A stretch of DNA of 64,000 nt, from assembly GCA_007922305.1 (NCBI GenBank), contig ML677385.1, forward strand, positions 8,520,336 to 8,584,335, written 5' to 3'. The notes beneath the pieces are model-generated. The model was not told the origin of the DNA. It was given only the letters and a program-made list of their open reading frames with translations, and made no database searches. Position numbers and translations under genes: made by a program. This document shows, one piece after another, positions 22,831 to 32,989 of the stretch. The stretch is from Dermatemys mawii. Taxonomy: Eukaryota; Chordata; Testudines; Dermatemydidae. The first letter of the stretch is position 1. Every line of letters starts with the position of its first letter.

Positions 22831-24280
22831 ATGTAAGGCTCCATAAAGAGCTTCAACTGGTGAATGAATAACACATCAAAGAGGGACATACAAGCCTTGG
22901 GGGATTATTGTGAGAATTTTTATACAGCTCCATGTAGTCATTATTTAGGTCACTGGTTAATGCTGGGACCCTCTCTCTCCCATATATTAGTACTCTGTTT
23001 CAGCCAGACTTTCAGTTGGGATTTCCCTTCATGTTCTGGGTGGGAAATTGGCAGAGGGAGGGGAATTAGCTGGAACACAATGAATTTGGCTCAGGGAGAT
23101 TAAATGACTTGCCTAAGGAAACCCAGTGAATCAGTGGCACAGTAAAAAGCTCCTTTTATATACCTGTTCCAGACAATGTCTCACAAAGTGAAAATTCAGC
23201 ACGTTGTTGCAATTATTGTGAACTGACTAAGCACTCTTTGGGCGTCAGGGTGCTTGCATGGAGTTAACATCAAACAAGACAAACCATGTGAAATAAAAAA
23301 CAATAGACAAAAAATACTTTAAGTTGCATTCTAAAAACACTACGAAAAGCAGTGGTACAAATATTAAACAGAAGGGAATCCCACTAGCTCTGAGGCAAAT
23401 ATCATTAATATGTCACCAAATGGCCCTGTTCCTAGAAGTTACACTGGTGGAGTAAGAAGCAAAGATTCAGACTCAGAATGTGAGAGATGAGTAGACGCAT
23501 AAAGTTCCACGATGTCTCACTGGTAAGACAGTCAAAACCATTGGTAATTCAAGGTTACACCAACCCTTATCCTGCTCTGTTTTTAGGTGGAGCGGTTAGG
23601 ACTAAATTCAGGTGTGATTTACACAGTGGAGTAAAATGCATTTTAGATGTGAGACTGTAAGTGCGAAAAAGTAGCCTAAATTTAATCAATTTGGAATTCA
23701 CTGTTTGTGGCAAAAAGAGTTCTACTCCACTTAATTGCCATAGGGGAAGGTGTACAATTGAAAAAGAAGCTGTGTTCAGTCTGACAGAGGACATTCTGGG
23801 AACACGTTGGAGAAATTTCCATAAAGGCAACTGAATGATGGTGGAAGCAGCTGAAAAGTGACTGTAGGAGATCAATACCATTCATTTTTTAAGTCTATTT
23901 GCATCAAAGTCATGGATCCTTGAGGAGCTGTGACATTCTGTCCAAAAGAGGGCAATACTAAATATATCCACTTAGTCAATACATTGCACAAGCATGCACC
24001 CCGGTTAGGTTTTAATGTGATATCTGCTAGGATATAGATATTCAGAACTGTCTGTAAAGGCCTAGACTTTAAGAATTTAGACATATGTTTATCATTTAGC
24101 TAGTTATAGAAATACAAAAGAGAGAATCTGTGTAAGGGCCTTCTCTCACTTTGACAGTCTGAGGTCCTGTTCTTAGGCCAATGCCTTTGGCTAAGCAGCA
24201 AAGGCAGCCATAAGCTGAGAAGCAAACAGTCACATCCTCACATCCCAAACTAGTCATATTGAAATAAGGCAATCTGGGGC
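22831..24280. other. mostly unique; short antisense MIR fragment at 23085-23150
   Basis: 'gctcagggagattaaatgac' and 'ttgcctaaggaaacccagtg' at 23087-23128 are the reverse complement of a MIR core. 24100-24280 may belong with the LTR that follows, but I cannot show it. The rest is unrecognised. Confidence 0.4.
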
Positions 24281-24867
24281 TGTTAGAAAGGTGATCCGAT
24301 CTATTACCTCGAGAGAAAGGGGAGACCCTAGAAGATGTAAAGGGAAATTCAGTCTGATAGTTTTCTATTTGGTAAGACATCACTTATCAATAGACACAGG
24401 TGGGGAACTCTTATGTCTTTATAGATGTAGTTGTGAAATCCTCAGTTCTGTACTGTTTTGTCATTATAGTTCCCACTTTATTATTTTTTTTATTTGCATG
24501 GCCTCTGTCTGGTTCTGTGATTGTTTCTGTCTGCTGTATAATTAATTTTGCTGGGTGTAAACTAATTAAAGTGGTGGGATATAATTGGTTGGCTAATCAT
24601 ATTACAAGATGTCAGGATTGGTTAGGTAAATTTCAGTAAAATGATTGGTTAAGTTATAGCTGAGACTATTACTGTATAAGTTAGGGGCAAATAGGAAATA
24701 AGTTGGGATTCGAAAATAAGGACATAGGAACTTGGATTTAGGCTTGCTGGAAGTTGAGCCCAATAAACATTGAATTGTTTGCACCTTTGGAGTTCAGGTA
24801 TTGTTGCTCTCTGTTCATGTGAGAAGGACCAAGGAAGTGGAAGAGTGAAGGAATAAGCTCTCTAACA
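24281..24867 (+). mobile_element. LTR of an endogenous retrovirus-like element, 587 bp
   Basis: Begins TGTTAGA and ends TCTAACA, perfect 7-bp inverted termini. The U3 holds three ATTGGTT boxes (24584, 24617, 24644), then TATAAG at 24675-24680, a polyadenylation signal AATAAA at 24762-24767, then 'gaattgtttgcacctttgga'. That order (CCAAT, TATA, poly(A)) fits U3-R-U5 on the + strand. No matching short flanking duplication is seen (ggggc versus atatc), so the right side may be remnant internal leader. No gag, pol or env is present. Confidence 0.75.
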
Positions 24868-24971
24868 ATATCCTTCTGAGAGGAAGGACAGTGATAGCAG
24901 GTTGGTAAGAATACACGTGAAAGGAAATGGCTGATCTAACTTTGGAAAAAGGCTAAGCTTGTTGATATATT

Positions 24972-25040
24972 CTAGGCTAAATTCAGCCCCCATGTAAGCA
25001 ACAGACTCATGCTGACTTATATCAGGATTGAACTTGGCCC
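24972..25040. repeat. palindromic MITE, short
   Basis: 'ctaggctaaattcagccccc' and 'aggattgaacttggcccttt' form imperfect inverted arms around 'gcaacagactcatgctgact'. Confidence 0.45.
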
Positions 25041-25905
25041 TTTTTCTTGAATAGCTTATTTTGCTTCAACAGTAACAACTTCCAGCTGTTGACTATCAGC
25101 ATTTGTGTGCACTTGTACTATTGTACTGTTTAACCAAGCTAGCAGGTTAGCTGGATTAGCCGATGTCCAACACCTCCTACCAGATACACTGATGTCAGTG
25201 ATGGTTGTAATAGATCAGGAATTAGATGGAACAGCAAGCACTGTGCTGGACACTAGGGCTTTGGATAGAATTGTCTTCCAGATTCTAACCATGAGAGCAG
25301 GCTCTTGCCCAGCTCAAACTTCATTGCGGATCTTAGTGTAAACAGATGAACTGGAGGTGGGCAATGGCAGACGACTGATTCCAAATGAACTGCGAAGTGG
25401 AGCAGATTAGTGTATCATTTACAAAACCCTGCAGCACTGACACATATTATAGTCCCAATCCTGTAAATACTTACAAAGAGCTGGTATTTATTTTATTGCA
25501 GCAAGGTCAGCTCACCAAAAGATCAAATTGCAGGAACACAGGAATTTCTCACCCTAAAGCAATATGGTAACTATATCCGTAAGTTGTTAACTTTAGCTTT
25601 TACTGCAGTATCAGTACAAGAATCACTGCCTTTCCGTGCTGGAAATCACCGGCCATGTTTTTAATATTAAGCAGGCAAAACAGTCTTCTTTAATCTCTTT
25701 TTTTTTGTTAAACCCTTAATAACCACAAAGCATTCGTTTCAAATCAAGCGGATGCCAAATTAGATACAAGATTTATAGTCCAGTTAGCAGGAAAGTCTGA
25801 GAAAAGTCCCATCTGTTTTATGTTTCAGAGATTAATTTCCCATAACTATTTTTGATCCAGTTATGTAACTCCCACATACAGCCAGGAATGACACGGCTTT
25901 ACAGC
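25041..25905. other. no recognisable feature
   Basis: Unique-looking sequence; open frames are short and domainless. Confidence 0.4.
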
Positions 25906-25909
25906 AAAG

Positions 25910-26027
25910 GGCCTGATTCATCACTGTATTTCTTCCCCTACATCTGAGCGTTACTCCAGCTGATGGATGTCAGTGGATATGCACCAATGTAAAACTGGAG
26001 TAACAGAGCAGGGAGTGAATTAGACCA
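25910..26027. repeat. palindromic MITE
   Basis: 'gggcctgattcatcactgta' at left and 'cagggagtgaattagacc' at right are inverted arms. Inner 'gcgttactccagctgatgga' and 'aaaactggagtaacagagca' also pair. Confidence 0.55.
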
Positions 26028-26203
26028 AAACAGGCACAGATGTTCTACACAGAAACATAAAATGAACAAATCTAATCATTAGAAACTGTGACAAAGGCAT
26101 AGCTACAAATTCTATTATCTCAAGATGAGTGAAAAGAGCCCTGTTTGAAATATTCAGGTACTGGTATCTCTCAGCATCAGAAGTTACAGCAGCAGGGAAT
26201 CGT

Positions 26204-26338
26204 TGACAGGGGATGGATCACTTGATGATTACCTGTTCTGTTCATTCCCTCTGAAGCACCTGGCATTGGCCACTGTCAAAAACAGGACACTGGGCTAGAA
26301 GAAGCATTTGTCTGGCCCAATATGGTCATTCTTATTTT
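26204..26338 (+). mobile_element. CR1 LINE 3' UTR fragment, sense
   Basis: 'gacaggggatggatcacttg', 'cctggcattggccactgtca' and 'ggcccaatatggtcattctt' match the 3' end of the CR1 at 1522-2042. Only about 135 bases remain. Confidence 0.88.
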
Positions 26339-26431
26339 CTAATTCCTAACACGGGAGACTGTCCCAGCTAGAACCTCCTAGATAAATTTCTTTCCGCACC
26401 AAACTGTTGCTATTAGGTGCTTTTTCTGTAT

Positions 26432-26520
26432 GTGAGGCCGAATCCTCAATGTAAATGGCATAGTTCCATTGATGTCCATAGAACTATGCCAATTTACATC
26501 AGCTGCGGATCTGGTCCTCA
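26432..26520. repeat. palindromic MITE
   Basis: 'gaggccgaatcctcaatgta' and 'tgcggatctggtcctca' form the outer arms. The inner arms 'aatggcatagttccattg' and 'catagaactatgccaattta' are nearly perfectly complementary. Confidence 0.6.
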
Positions 26521-26640
26521 ATATTAGTTCCCAGAGACTCTAATCAGGATCAAAGCCCCATTGTGGTAGGTGCTGTACAAATGTATATGAAGACAAACAC
26601 AGCGGTTACAGTCTAAGAATATGTGTCATGTACAAAAGGT
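26518..26640 (-). repeat. SINE tail, antisense
   Basis: 'ctctaatcaggatcaaagcc', 'ccattgtggtaggtgctgta' and 'acagtctaagaatatgtg' match the shared antisense SINE tail. It abuts the MITE at 26432-26520, which may have landed in or beside it. Confidence 0.65.
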
Positions 26641-27215
26641 AGGAATATATAAATACATATCTTCACAACTGATTAAAAACCCTTCATTTTAAATTGTGTC
26701 AGCTCTTCCTCATCTGCCCCTCAAAATAGCTTTTGGTAATTGTCTGGGCTTTTCATAGGCATTGCAGAAGAAAAGCCTCAAGCAGGGTTCTTCATCAACA
26801 CCTTTGTTCACCAACTTGTTCATCAGCATTTTTCCAGATGTATTTTAAATGCTGGGAAGATGGGATTGGTCAGTTGCTGGGGCGAGGGTTGCAAGTGGGT
26901 CCATTCAGTAGAAGACTGAGAGTTGAAACATAGCACATGGGATTGGGGCAAAAATAGCAGAAGGATTCTGCACTGGCGGGCAGTGTAGTACCACTAGTCA
27001 GGAGTGTTGGGGCTTTTCCCTAGAGGGTTCGACACCTTCAGGAGATAGGACTATGTGGCTTTTCCCGCAAAACGTGAGGAGAAGATATCCAAACTTGCTC
27101 CCTGCTCAACTACCCTAAAAGACTGGCATTGTATATTCCAGAAAAGATCTGTGGAACCTTTGCCATTTTTCACTGCCCATAAGAATTGTTGTGACTGATA
27201 GGCTGTAGGCTTTTA

Positions 27216-27302
27216 GGCCCTGATCCTGCAGCTTTCTCTGTCCCTGGGTGCTGCACAGGCATATGGGTCCATCTACCCAGAGCTTGTTGCAGGATCAGGG
27301 CC
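27216..27302. mobile_element. palindromic MITE, 87 bp, with TTA duplication
   Basis: Perfect 15-bp inverted termini ggccctgatcctgca and tgcaggatcagggcc enclose a short centre. TTA at 27213-27215 and 27303-27305 forms a 3-bp target duplication, as made by PIF/Harbinger-type transposases. Far too short to code; must have moved in trans. The best-preserved member of this MITE type in the window. Confidence 0.75.
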
Positions 27303-27322
27303 TTAGAGTTTACTTGGACTAT

Positions 27323-27445
27323 TTTGTGTGTGTTACAGTAGCACACAGAGGCCCCAGTTCATGATCAGAACCCCTGGCCCACTATATACATCATGAGAAG
27401 ATGTTCCCTGCCCTAAAGAACCTGCAATCTACATAGGAAGGAATT
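27323..27445 (-). repeat. SINE tail, antisense
   Basis: 'tgttacagtagcacacagag', 'atgttccctgccctaaagaa' and 'cctgcaatctacataggaag' match the shared tail in antisense. Confidence 0.65.
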
Positions 27446-28597
27446 CAGAGGAATAACAGTGGATTCCACTCTGGTGAGGCTCAGATAACTTCTTAAATGA
27501 GTTTTGATCTCCTAACGTTCTTTCTGCTTTGCCAGACTCTGCTGTAGAGAAGTGGATGCGGGACACAGACATAAATTATGCTAGCATGAGCAGACTTGAC
27601 ACTTTTTGCAAGTTGATAGGATTGCAATCACCAGCAGAGGCAGGAATCAGATTTGTCTCAACCAGCAGACAGCTATTATGATTATGTATGTGTTTCCTCC
27701 TTGACAGTTATATTGGAAGATTTTGCAGCTGAAGGTTTGTCTCCTTCTCTATTCAGAGCGATGGGATTCCACTACCATTGTACCAACTTTTCTATTTCTG
27801 GCACAAAGGATTAATAGCTATTTTTCCACTCTGAGTCAAAGAGATCTATTTAAAGTATTTTCCACTCAAGGAAAAAATCCTGTCTGATGCTATATGCCTT
27901 AAAGAAATGTAGAATGCAGATATGAGAGTCAGCATTTTGGTCTGTCTGCTTGACTGTCCTTCTTTTCAACAAAGCAGGGGAGAATCTTGTGTTCCTAGGC
28001 TTGCTTTTCGGCTGGTGAACTTAGAGACGGTGAGAACTTTTGTTGCCTTTTCTCCATTTATGAGATGCCAGGGGTGATGATCAGCAGCTAACAACACAAG
28101 ACTTCTATGTAAAAAGAACAACCTTTATTCATCCAACGGCAAGTTGCCTGAACAAAGAGAAGTTTACAGGAAAACAACTCATTAATGGCATGATGGCTAG
28201 TAAATAAAATAATTTTACTTGTGAAAATATTTATCATCTTTTGATTTGATCATAGTCTGTAGGTTATTTTTCCCCTGGTTTGCTCCTACCTTTCTCCCAT
28301 TCATGATTAGTTTTAACCTACCCTCATCCATTGTGAAAGAAATTTATCAAAGGTTTCCTTTAGTAGTGAATAATGCTTGTATAAATGTTATCCCAGCCAC
28401 TTCTCATACTTCACCCTCTTGTTAAATTTTGTCTTCAGTGAAGGCTCTGATACTGCACACTGCTCCACTTGCTTCTGTTCTAAAGGAATAATATTTTAGA
28501 AAGTGGCTGATAGCTACTGTTGACTCTCCAGCAGGCTCCATGTGGGTGCAGAGTGCCATCTTCCGAAAGTAGCTTACAAGATCAAGTCCTAAGATTG
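27446..28597. other. no recognisable feature
   Basis: Unique DNA. 'gaacaacctttattcatcca' near 28120 looks like the poly(A) end of an antisense LTR or retroposon, without other support. Confidence 0.35.
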
Positions 28598-29088
28598 TGT
28601 CAGGCCCCATGGGTCTCAAATGCAAGTCTGGGGGAGTTCCTAGGAGTTCTCACATTGCAATACTCCACCTGGCAGCTCATAGACAGTAACTGGGACTTGG
28701 ATCCATGAAGCCCAACTGGGGCAGAAACCCTGTCCCTACACTCTGATTGGCAGAGCTCCAAGGCTGCTGGTTGGGCTTCAGCCCCTCCTTAAATAGGGGC
28801 AGCAGCCCAATCAGCAGCCTCCTATTTAAGGAGGAGGAAAAAGGAAATTTCAGCTAGGCTTTATCCTGCCATGGAGTGATGGTCTGGTGTTAACCTGTTC
28901 CCGTGTCCTTCTCCTGGTATCCTGACTGTTGGTAATTTCTCTTGATCCCTCTCTTCTGATTTGTCTCTTGACTCTGATCTCCTGGTGTTCTAACTAGGCC
29001 TGATTCCTGGGGGCCTCCTGGATCCTTGGACTCTGCCTGATGCTAATCCCAACCCTTAGGCCAGGCTCCCCATGCCCCGGCCCTGACA
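28598..29088 (+). mobile_element. LTR-like element, about 491 bp
   Basis: Left end TGTCAGGCCC and right end GGCCCTGACA are inverted. 'ctctgattggcagagctcca' supplies a CCAAT-type box and 'cctatttaagg' (28821-28831) a TATA-like box. A nested inverted repeat surrounds the TATA region. No flanking target duplication is seen, so the ends may be slightly off or one flank rearranged. The pyrimidine-rich 3' half ('ctcttgactctgatctcctg') is typical of LTR R-U5 regions of this kind, by recognition. Confidence 0.6.
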
Positions 29089-29103
29089 GCCTGTAAGCCC
29101 TCT

Positions 29104-29195
29104 GGTCCAGATCCTCAGTGGTACTTAAGCTCTTACACTCATTGGTTTCAATGGGAATTAGGTGCCTTAATATCTTTGAGGATCTGAGTCTTTGA
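29104..29195. repeat. palindromic MITE
   Basis: 'ggtccagatcctcagtggta' and 'atctttgaggatctgagtct' are inverted arms. The centre reads 'cattggtttcaatgggaatt'. Confidence 0.6.
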
Positions 29196-29198
29196 GGC

Positions 29199-29258
29199 TG
29201 GAGCTTGTCTGTACAGCTCCTAGTGTAACAGGGCCCCAATCTATTTGGGGGCCTCTAA
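29199..29258 (+). repeat. SINE tail fragment, sense
   Basis: 'gagcttgtctgtacagctcc', 'tagtgtaacagggccccaat' and 'tttgggggcctctaagg' match the sense SINE tail, cut at 29258 by the following MITE. Confidence 0.55.
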
Positions 29259-29506
29259 GGGATATGGCTACATCATAGGAGCCTCCCAGTCTGGGCAGGC
29301 AGGCTAGGAAGCTAAAAATAACAGTGTGGATGTTGCGGCTCTAGAGGGGACTTGAACCAGCTAGCTGAGTTCAGAGCTGGGGATTCGGGTGGGCTTGAGA
29401 AGCTTGTGCTGCAGCAGTGACACAACTATTTTTAGCACACTTGCTTGAGTCAAGCTACCATGAGTCTGCCTACTGGGCTGGGAGGCTCACTGTGTAGCCA
29501 TACCTC
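29259..29506. mobile_element. palindromic MITE of the 'ggtatggctacac' type
   Basis: Left 'gatatggctacatcatagga' plus 'gcctcccag' pairs with right 'ctgggaggctcactgtgtag' plus 'ccatacctc'. Inner arms 'agctaaaaataacagtgtgg' and 'cacaactatttttagcacac' are also inverted. Same general design as 18841-19095. Confidence 0.65.
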
Positions 29507-29510
29507 AGGT

Positions 29511-30685
29511 GTTAGTTCAGCACAAATAATAGATCATGGTAATAGCTTCAATGACATTTTTGGCTTCTTCTAAAATGACTATGCCCCTCCCTCTTGTGGA
29601 GCACTAATTGCTAGGAAGTGGCTTTGAAATGTGAGGCAAAGGCAGAAAATTGACTTAACTCTTATGTTGTCTTTCCATGTCTGTCACACAACTATTTATG
29701 GCAACAGATCTTGCAAATATATCTATGTAACTGTATATAGAATTTCCTCTTGACACAAAGAAATTCATTGTGTGGCCTTTCTTAGGGTGCTTAAATTTTC
29801 CCCAATTGTCCATACCTTCGCTGTATCACAGGATTTCTCATACTCTGAGTTCGGTCTCCCCATAGAAGTTCCAGTCTCATCTATGGAAACTCAATCTAAC
29901 ACCAGGGAAATGAAAGAGAAAAATAATCTTTTATTGCACAGTCATTTCTAGTGAGGGCTCCGGCAAAGCGGCACCTTCAGTTGCACACTGAATATTGAAC
30001 AGACAGCTCTGTTGGTGGCTTTTTTGTGTGGAATCACAAGTGGAACTAAATCCAAAGGAAAATTAAAACTATCAGGATGCGCCTATCTACCTGTTTAAAG
30101 TAATGGGCGTTATTAAAATGTGCCATGTTTTCAAAAGAAGATTCCCCTTCACATCTGCTTTTAAAATTATTTCTATCAGGAAGGCCTATATTTTGTACCA
30201 TGGGGGAGGAAAGAGAGTGATATTATAAAAACCTAAAAAAACGCAAACCCTGTGATCCTATGTAATATGTTCATAGCGGAGTGTCATTGTACAAAACCTC
30301 ACTTTTATGGTGATTCATAAAATGAATTAATTTTGATAAGAAAATAAAAAAATTGCACTTTAAGTTTAGGCCCTGCTATATCTTCTTTAATCTCTTTGCT
30401 TCATGCAGTAAAACTGTTGGAGGTTTACTGTTAACTCACGTTCCTTTGAGACACAGAGAGTTAATCTAGTGCTGGTACAGTCGGCTGCTTGTTAAACCCA
30501 ATTCAATAAACTAGGGTCAGGGGATTGGGGCTAAACTTCGAGGAATCCACTGGCTATGCTATTGAGCTGGTCACTGTTCCTTGTGTGATTAAAAAGCTAC
30601 ACTAAGGAAAACATGTATAATTTAAAGATGATTTACAACTTTCATAGCAAAAGGGCTAATGCCCTAGTTCAGCAAAGCTGTTTAG
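29511..30685. other. no recognisable feature
   Basis: AT-rich unique DNA. 'aataatcttttattgcacag' near 29925 is a poly(A)-like motif on the minus strand, with no element defined. Confidence 0.4.
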
Positions 30686-30689
30686 GCAC

Positions 30690-31350
30690 TGTGACAAAGC
30701 TCCAAGTTTGTACTTGTGGGTCCTGCGCTTCCTGGCAGATTGAGGGGCCTCAGAAAACTCATCTAGGCCCCAGAGGGACCTCCCTTTCACAGTGTAATTG
30801 AGAAGAGTCACCACCTAGTGAGTTACCTTCATCACAGGCCAGTATGGAAGATGGAAAAGGTGGGGAGCCCGGGCCCGCCCTCTACTCCGGACTCCAGCCC
30901 AGGGACCCTAATAGTATCAGCTAAGATGGCTGACCTTTTAGGCACAAAACACAATACAATTCCCTGGGCTACTTCCCCACAGCAGTCTCTGCTTCTTCAA
31001 ACCCCACTTCACCCTTACCTCAGGGCCTCCTTCCTTCTGGATGATATGTTGTCCGCCACTCAGTCTCACCAACAGCACAACCTCCTTCCACAGCTCCTGA
31101 CACCCACAGCCACCTGACTAACTGGGAGGTTTTTATCTGGTTTCAGCCAGTCCCTGATTGGCTTCAGGTGTCCCAATTAGGCTAGCTGTTTCCACTCCTT
31201 TCTAGAAGGTTCTTAATTGGCCCCAGGTGTCTTGATTGGCCTGGAGTAGCCTTTGTTTGGCTATCCAGGGAACAGGGACCTGCACATCCTGAGACTAATA
31301 TACCTGCCTTCCAGCACTCTCCTGTATCCTTCTGGACTGACTCCGTCACA
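30690..31350 (-). mobile_element. solo LTR, 661 bp, minus strand, with 4-bp duplication
   Basis: Starts TGTGAC (30690) and ends GTCACA (31350), inverted termini, flanked by gcac at 30686-30689 and 31351-31354. Read on the minus strand the U3 lies at the right: CCAAT boxes (ATTGG on + at 31157, 31216 and 31235) precede an ATAAAA box (31131-31136). Two similar 'ggctt/cccaggtgtc' blocks form a short U3 repeat. No internal coding region. Probably an LTR retrotransposon or ERV; class not resolved. Confidence 0.8.
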
Positions 31351-31361
31351 GCACATAAATA

Positions 31362-31440
31362 GTTCTACTTACGTCAATGAAACTGCTCAGGTACTTAAAG
31401 TTAAGCATGTGCTTAAGTGCTATGTTGAATCAGGGCCTCA
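31362..31440. repeat. palindromic MITE, partial
   Basis: 'acttacgtcaatgaaactgc', 'aaagttaagcatgtgcttaa' and 'tatgttgaatcagggcc' match one half of the tcagcaaagc-type MITE. The left arm is missing, where the LTR insertion at 30690-31350 now adjoins. A matching left arm, 'gccctagttcagcaaagctg', sits at 30661-30680 just left of the LTR, so the LTR appears to have split this MITE. Confidence 0.6.
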
Positions 31441-31589
31441 ATACATAACCACTACTAAACTCAAAGAGGTAGGGCTTTTTACAGCATTCTATACAATAGC
31501 ACTGATCTCTGATTTGAGCAGAATAATCATCTCACTTTTCCCTTGTGCTTGCTCTGTGCACTATATTTGTTGTCTATTTGTTAGACTTA

Positions 31590-31685
31590 GACTAAGCTTT
31601 TCAGGTTAGGGACTGTTCATGTGTTTGTATGGTGCCTGTCACAATGGGACTGGGATCTCCAAGTACTACCCGTATATGAAGACTG
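31590..31685 (+). repeat. SINE tail, sense
   Basis: 'aagcttttcaggttagggac', 'gtttgtatggtgcctgtcac' and 'aatgggactgggatctccaa' match the shared sense tail. Confidence 0.6.
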
Positions 31686-32575
31686 ATACTTTTGAAAATT
31701 TAAGACTGAGGAATCTTGGCTGAAGAAGGAATAGGCCCTGGTTTGTTGGAATCAGATGCTGCTGAAATCAAATGGATCCCAGCCCTGTGAGTGCAGGAGT
31801 TAGAATGGGGAATGCAACACCATTCTCTTCCTCCCCTCAGCTTCCTGGAATTGTGCTGTGGGAGTTACACAACACCCAGTCTCTGCAAACTTCACATGTT
31901 CTCCCATTGGAGGAAACAAGAGTTCAGCCTCCTGAACTGGCAGATTGACTAATCTCTGCAGAAAAATGGGCTAAGTGTATGCAGTCTCTGTATCTCTTCT
32001 TGGGCTCCTGGTCCTTCTGTACTCTCTCTAGCCCCCTGTCAGCACAGCTCCTACAGAAATCCATCAGCCTCTGCACTCAGCGAATCCCAAAGGGGGATGA
32101 TAATGCAGAGGGGAAATGTGAACAAGGCAATGCTGATTAGGAGCTATATCCAAGCCAATCAATGGCAAAGCTCTCAGTGACTTCAGTGGGGCAAGATCAG
32201 TCAGCAGGGGCCAATTTGTTTTGTTATACCATAATGCAGCCATGGCTGGTCCCACCTCATTCTTCCTAACCTTCGCCAAGTGATCTAGGCAAAGCACTTG
32301 GACCATACAGTTACCTCCTTTTGAGCCCAATAAAAATATCCTGGTCACACTTATTCCTTTACTGGTACTTCAGCTACAGCAATGACCATGGGCTGCCTTA
32401 CTAAAAAAAATAGAGTGAGGTGAGAAAAGTGAGCCAATGTGCAGTACATGCCATTCACCGACCTCTGCAGCTGACCCCTCTTGTTACAGGGTGGGCTATG
32501 AGAGAGAGAATGCCACAGGGCTTTCCAGCCAAACCTCTTCATCATGCATGATGGACCCAAGTGCCTAGGGACAGA
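31686..32575. other. no clear feature; weak MITE fragment near 32140-32200
   Basis: 'gctctcagtgacttcagtgg' resembles a MITE centre. Open frames here are domainless. Confidence 0.35.
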
Positions 32576-32579
32576 GTTA

Positions 32580-32700
32580 TTTTCATTATTTATTTTATAC
32601 ATGTAGTGCCAAGTGCTCCCAACTGATAATTGGGGCCCGATGGTGCTGGGCACTCTACACATCTGACAGAAAGATGGCCCCTGCTCCAAAGAGTACTGGA
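32580..32700 (-). repeat. SINE tail, antisense
   Basis: 'ttcattatttattttataca', 'ggtgctgggcactctacaca' and 'gatggcccctgctccaaaga' match the antisense tail. Confidence 0.65.
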
Positions 32701-32989
32701 CACCTTCCTGAGTCAAGAACACTGACCTTCCCAAATTCACTCTCCTGTCTATAGTTACAAACTTCATTCAGTAAAATCCTTTTACAGTATTTGAATTGTG
32801 AACATAACCAGAGAGGGCTCTAGCAATGGAGGGTAGCAGTCCTACTGCCTCCTGTCCTGTGCATCAGGGAAAATTCCCTTTCCTCCCCCAAACCTGAGGC
32901 AAATACTCATCAGCAACTACACATCACACAGCAAAAACACTAACCCGGGAACCTATCCCTGCAACAAACCCCGCTGCCAACTCTGTCCT

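Noticed and set aside
24400..24784. Open frames inside the 24.3-24.9 kb LTR
   Set aside because: Overlie U3 promoter elements and have no domain; no gag, pol or env seen.
32351..32767. 138-codon minus-strand open frame
   Set aside because: Overlaps an antisense SINE tail and has no domain.
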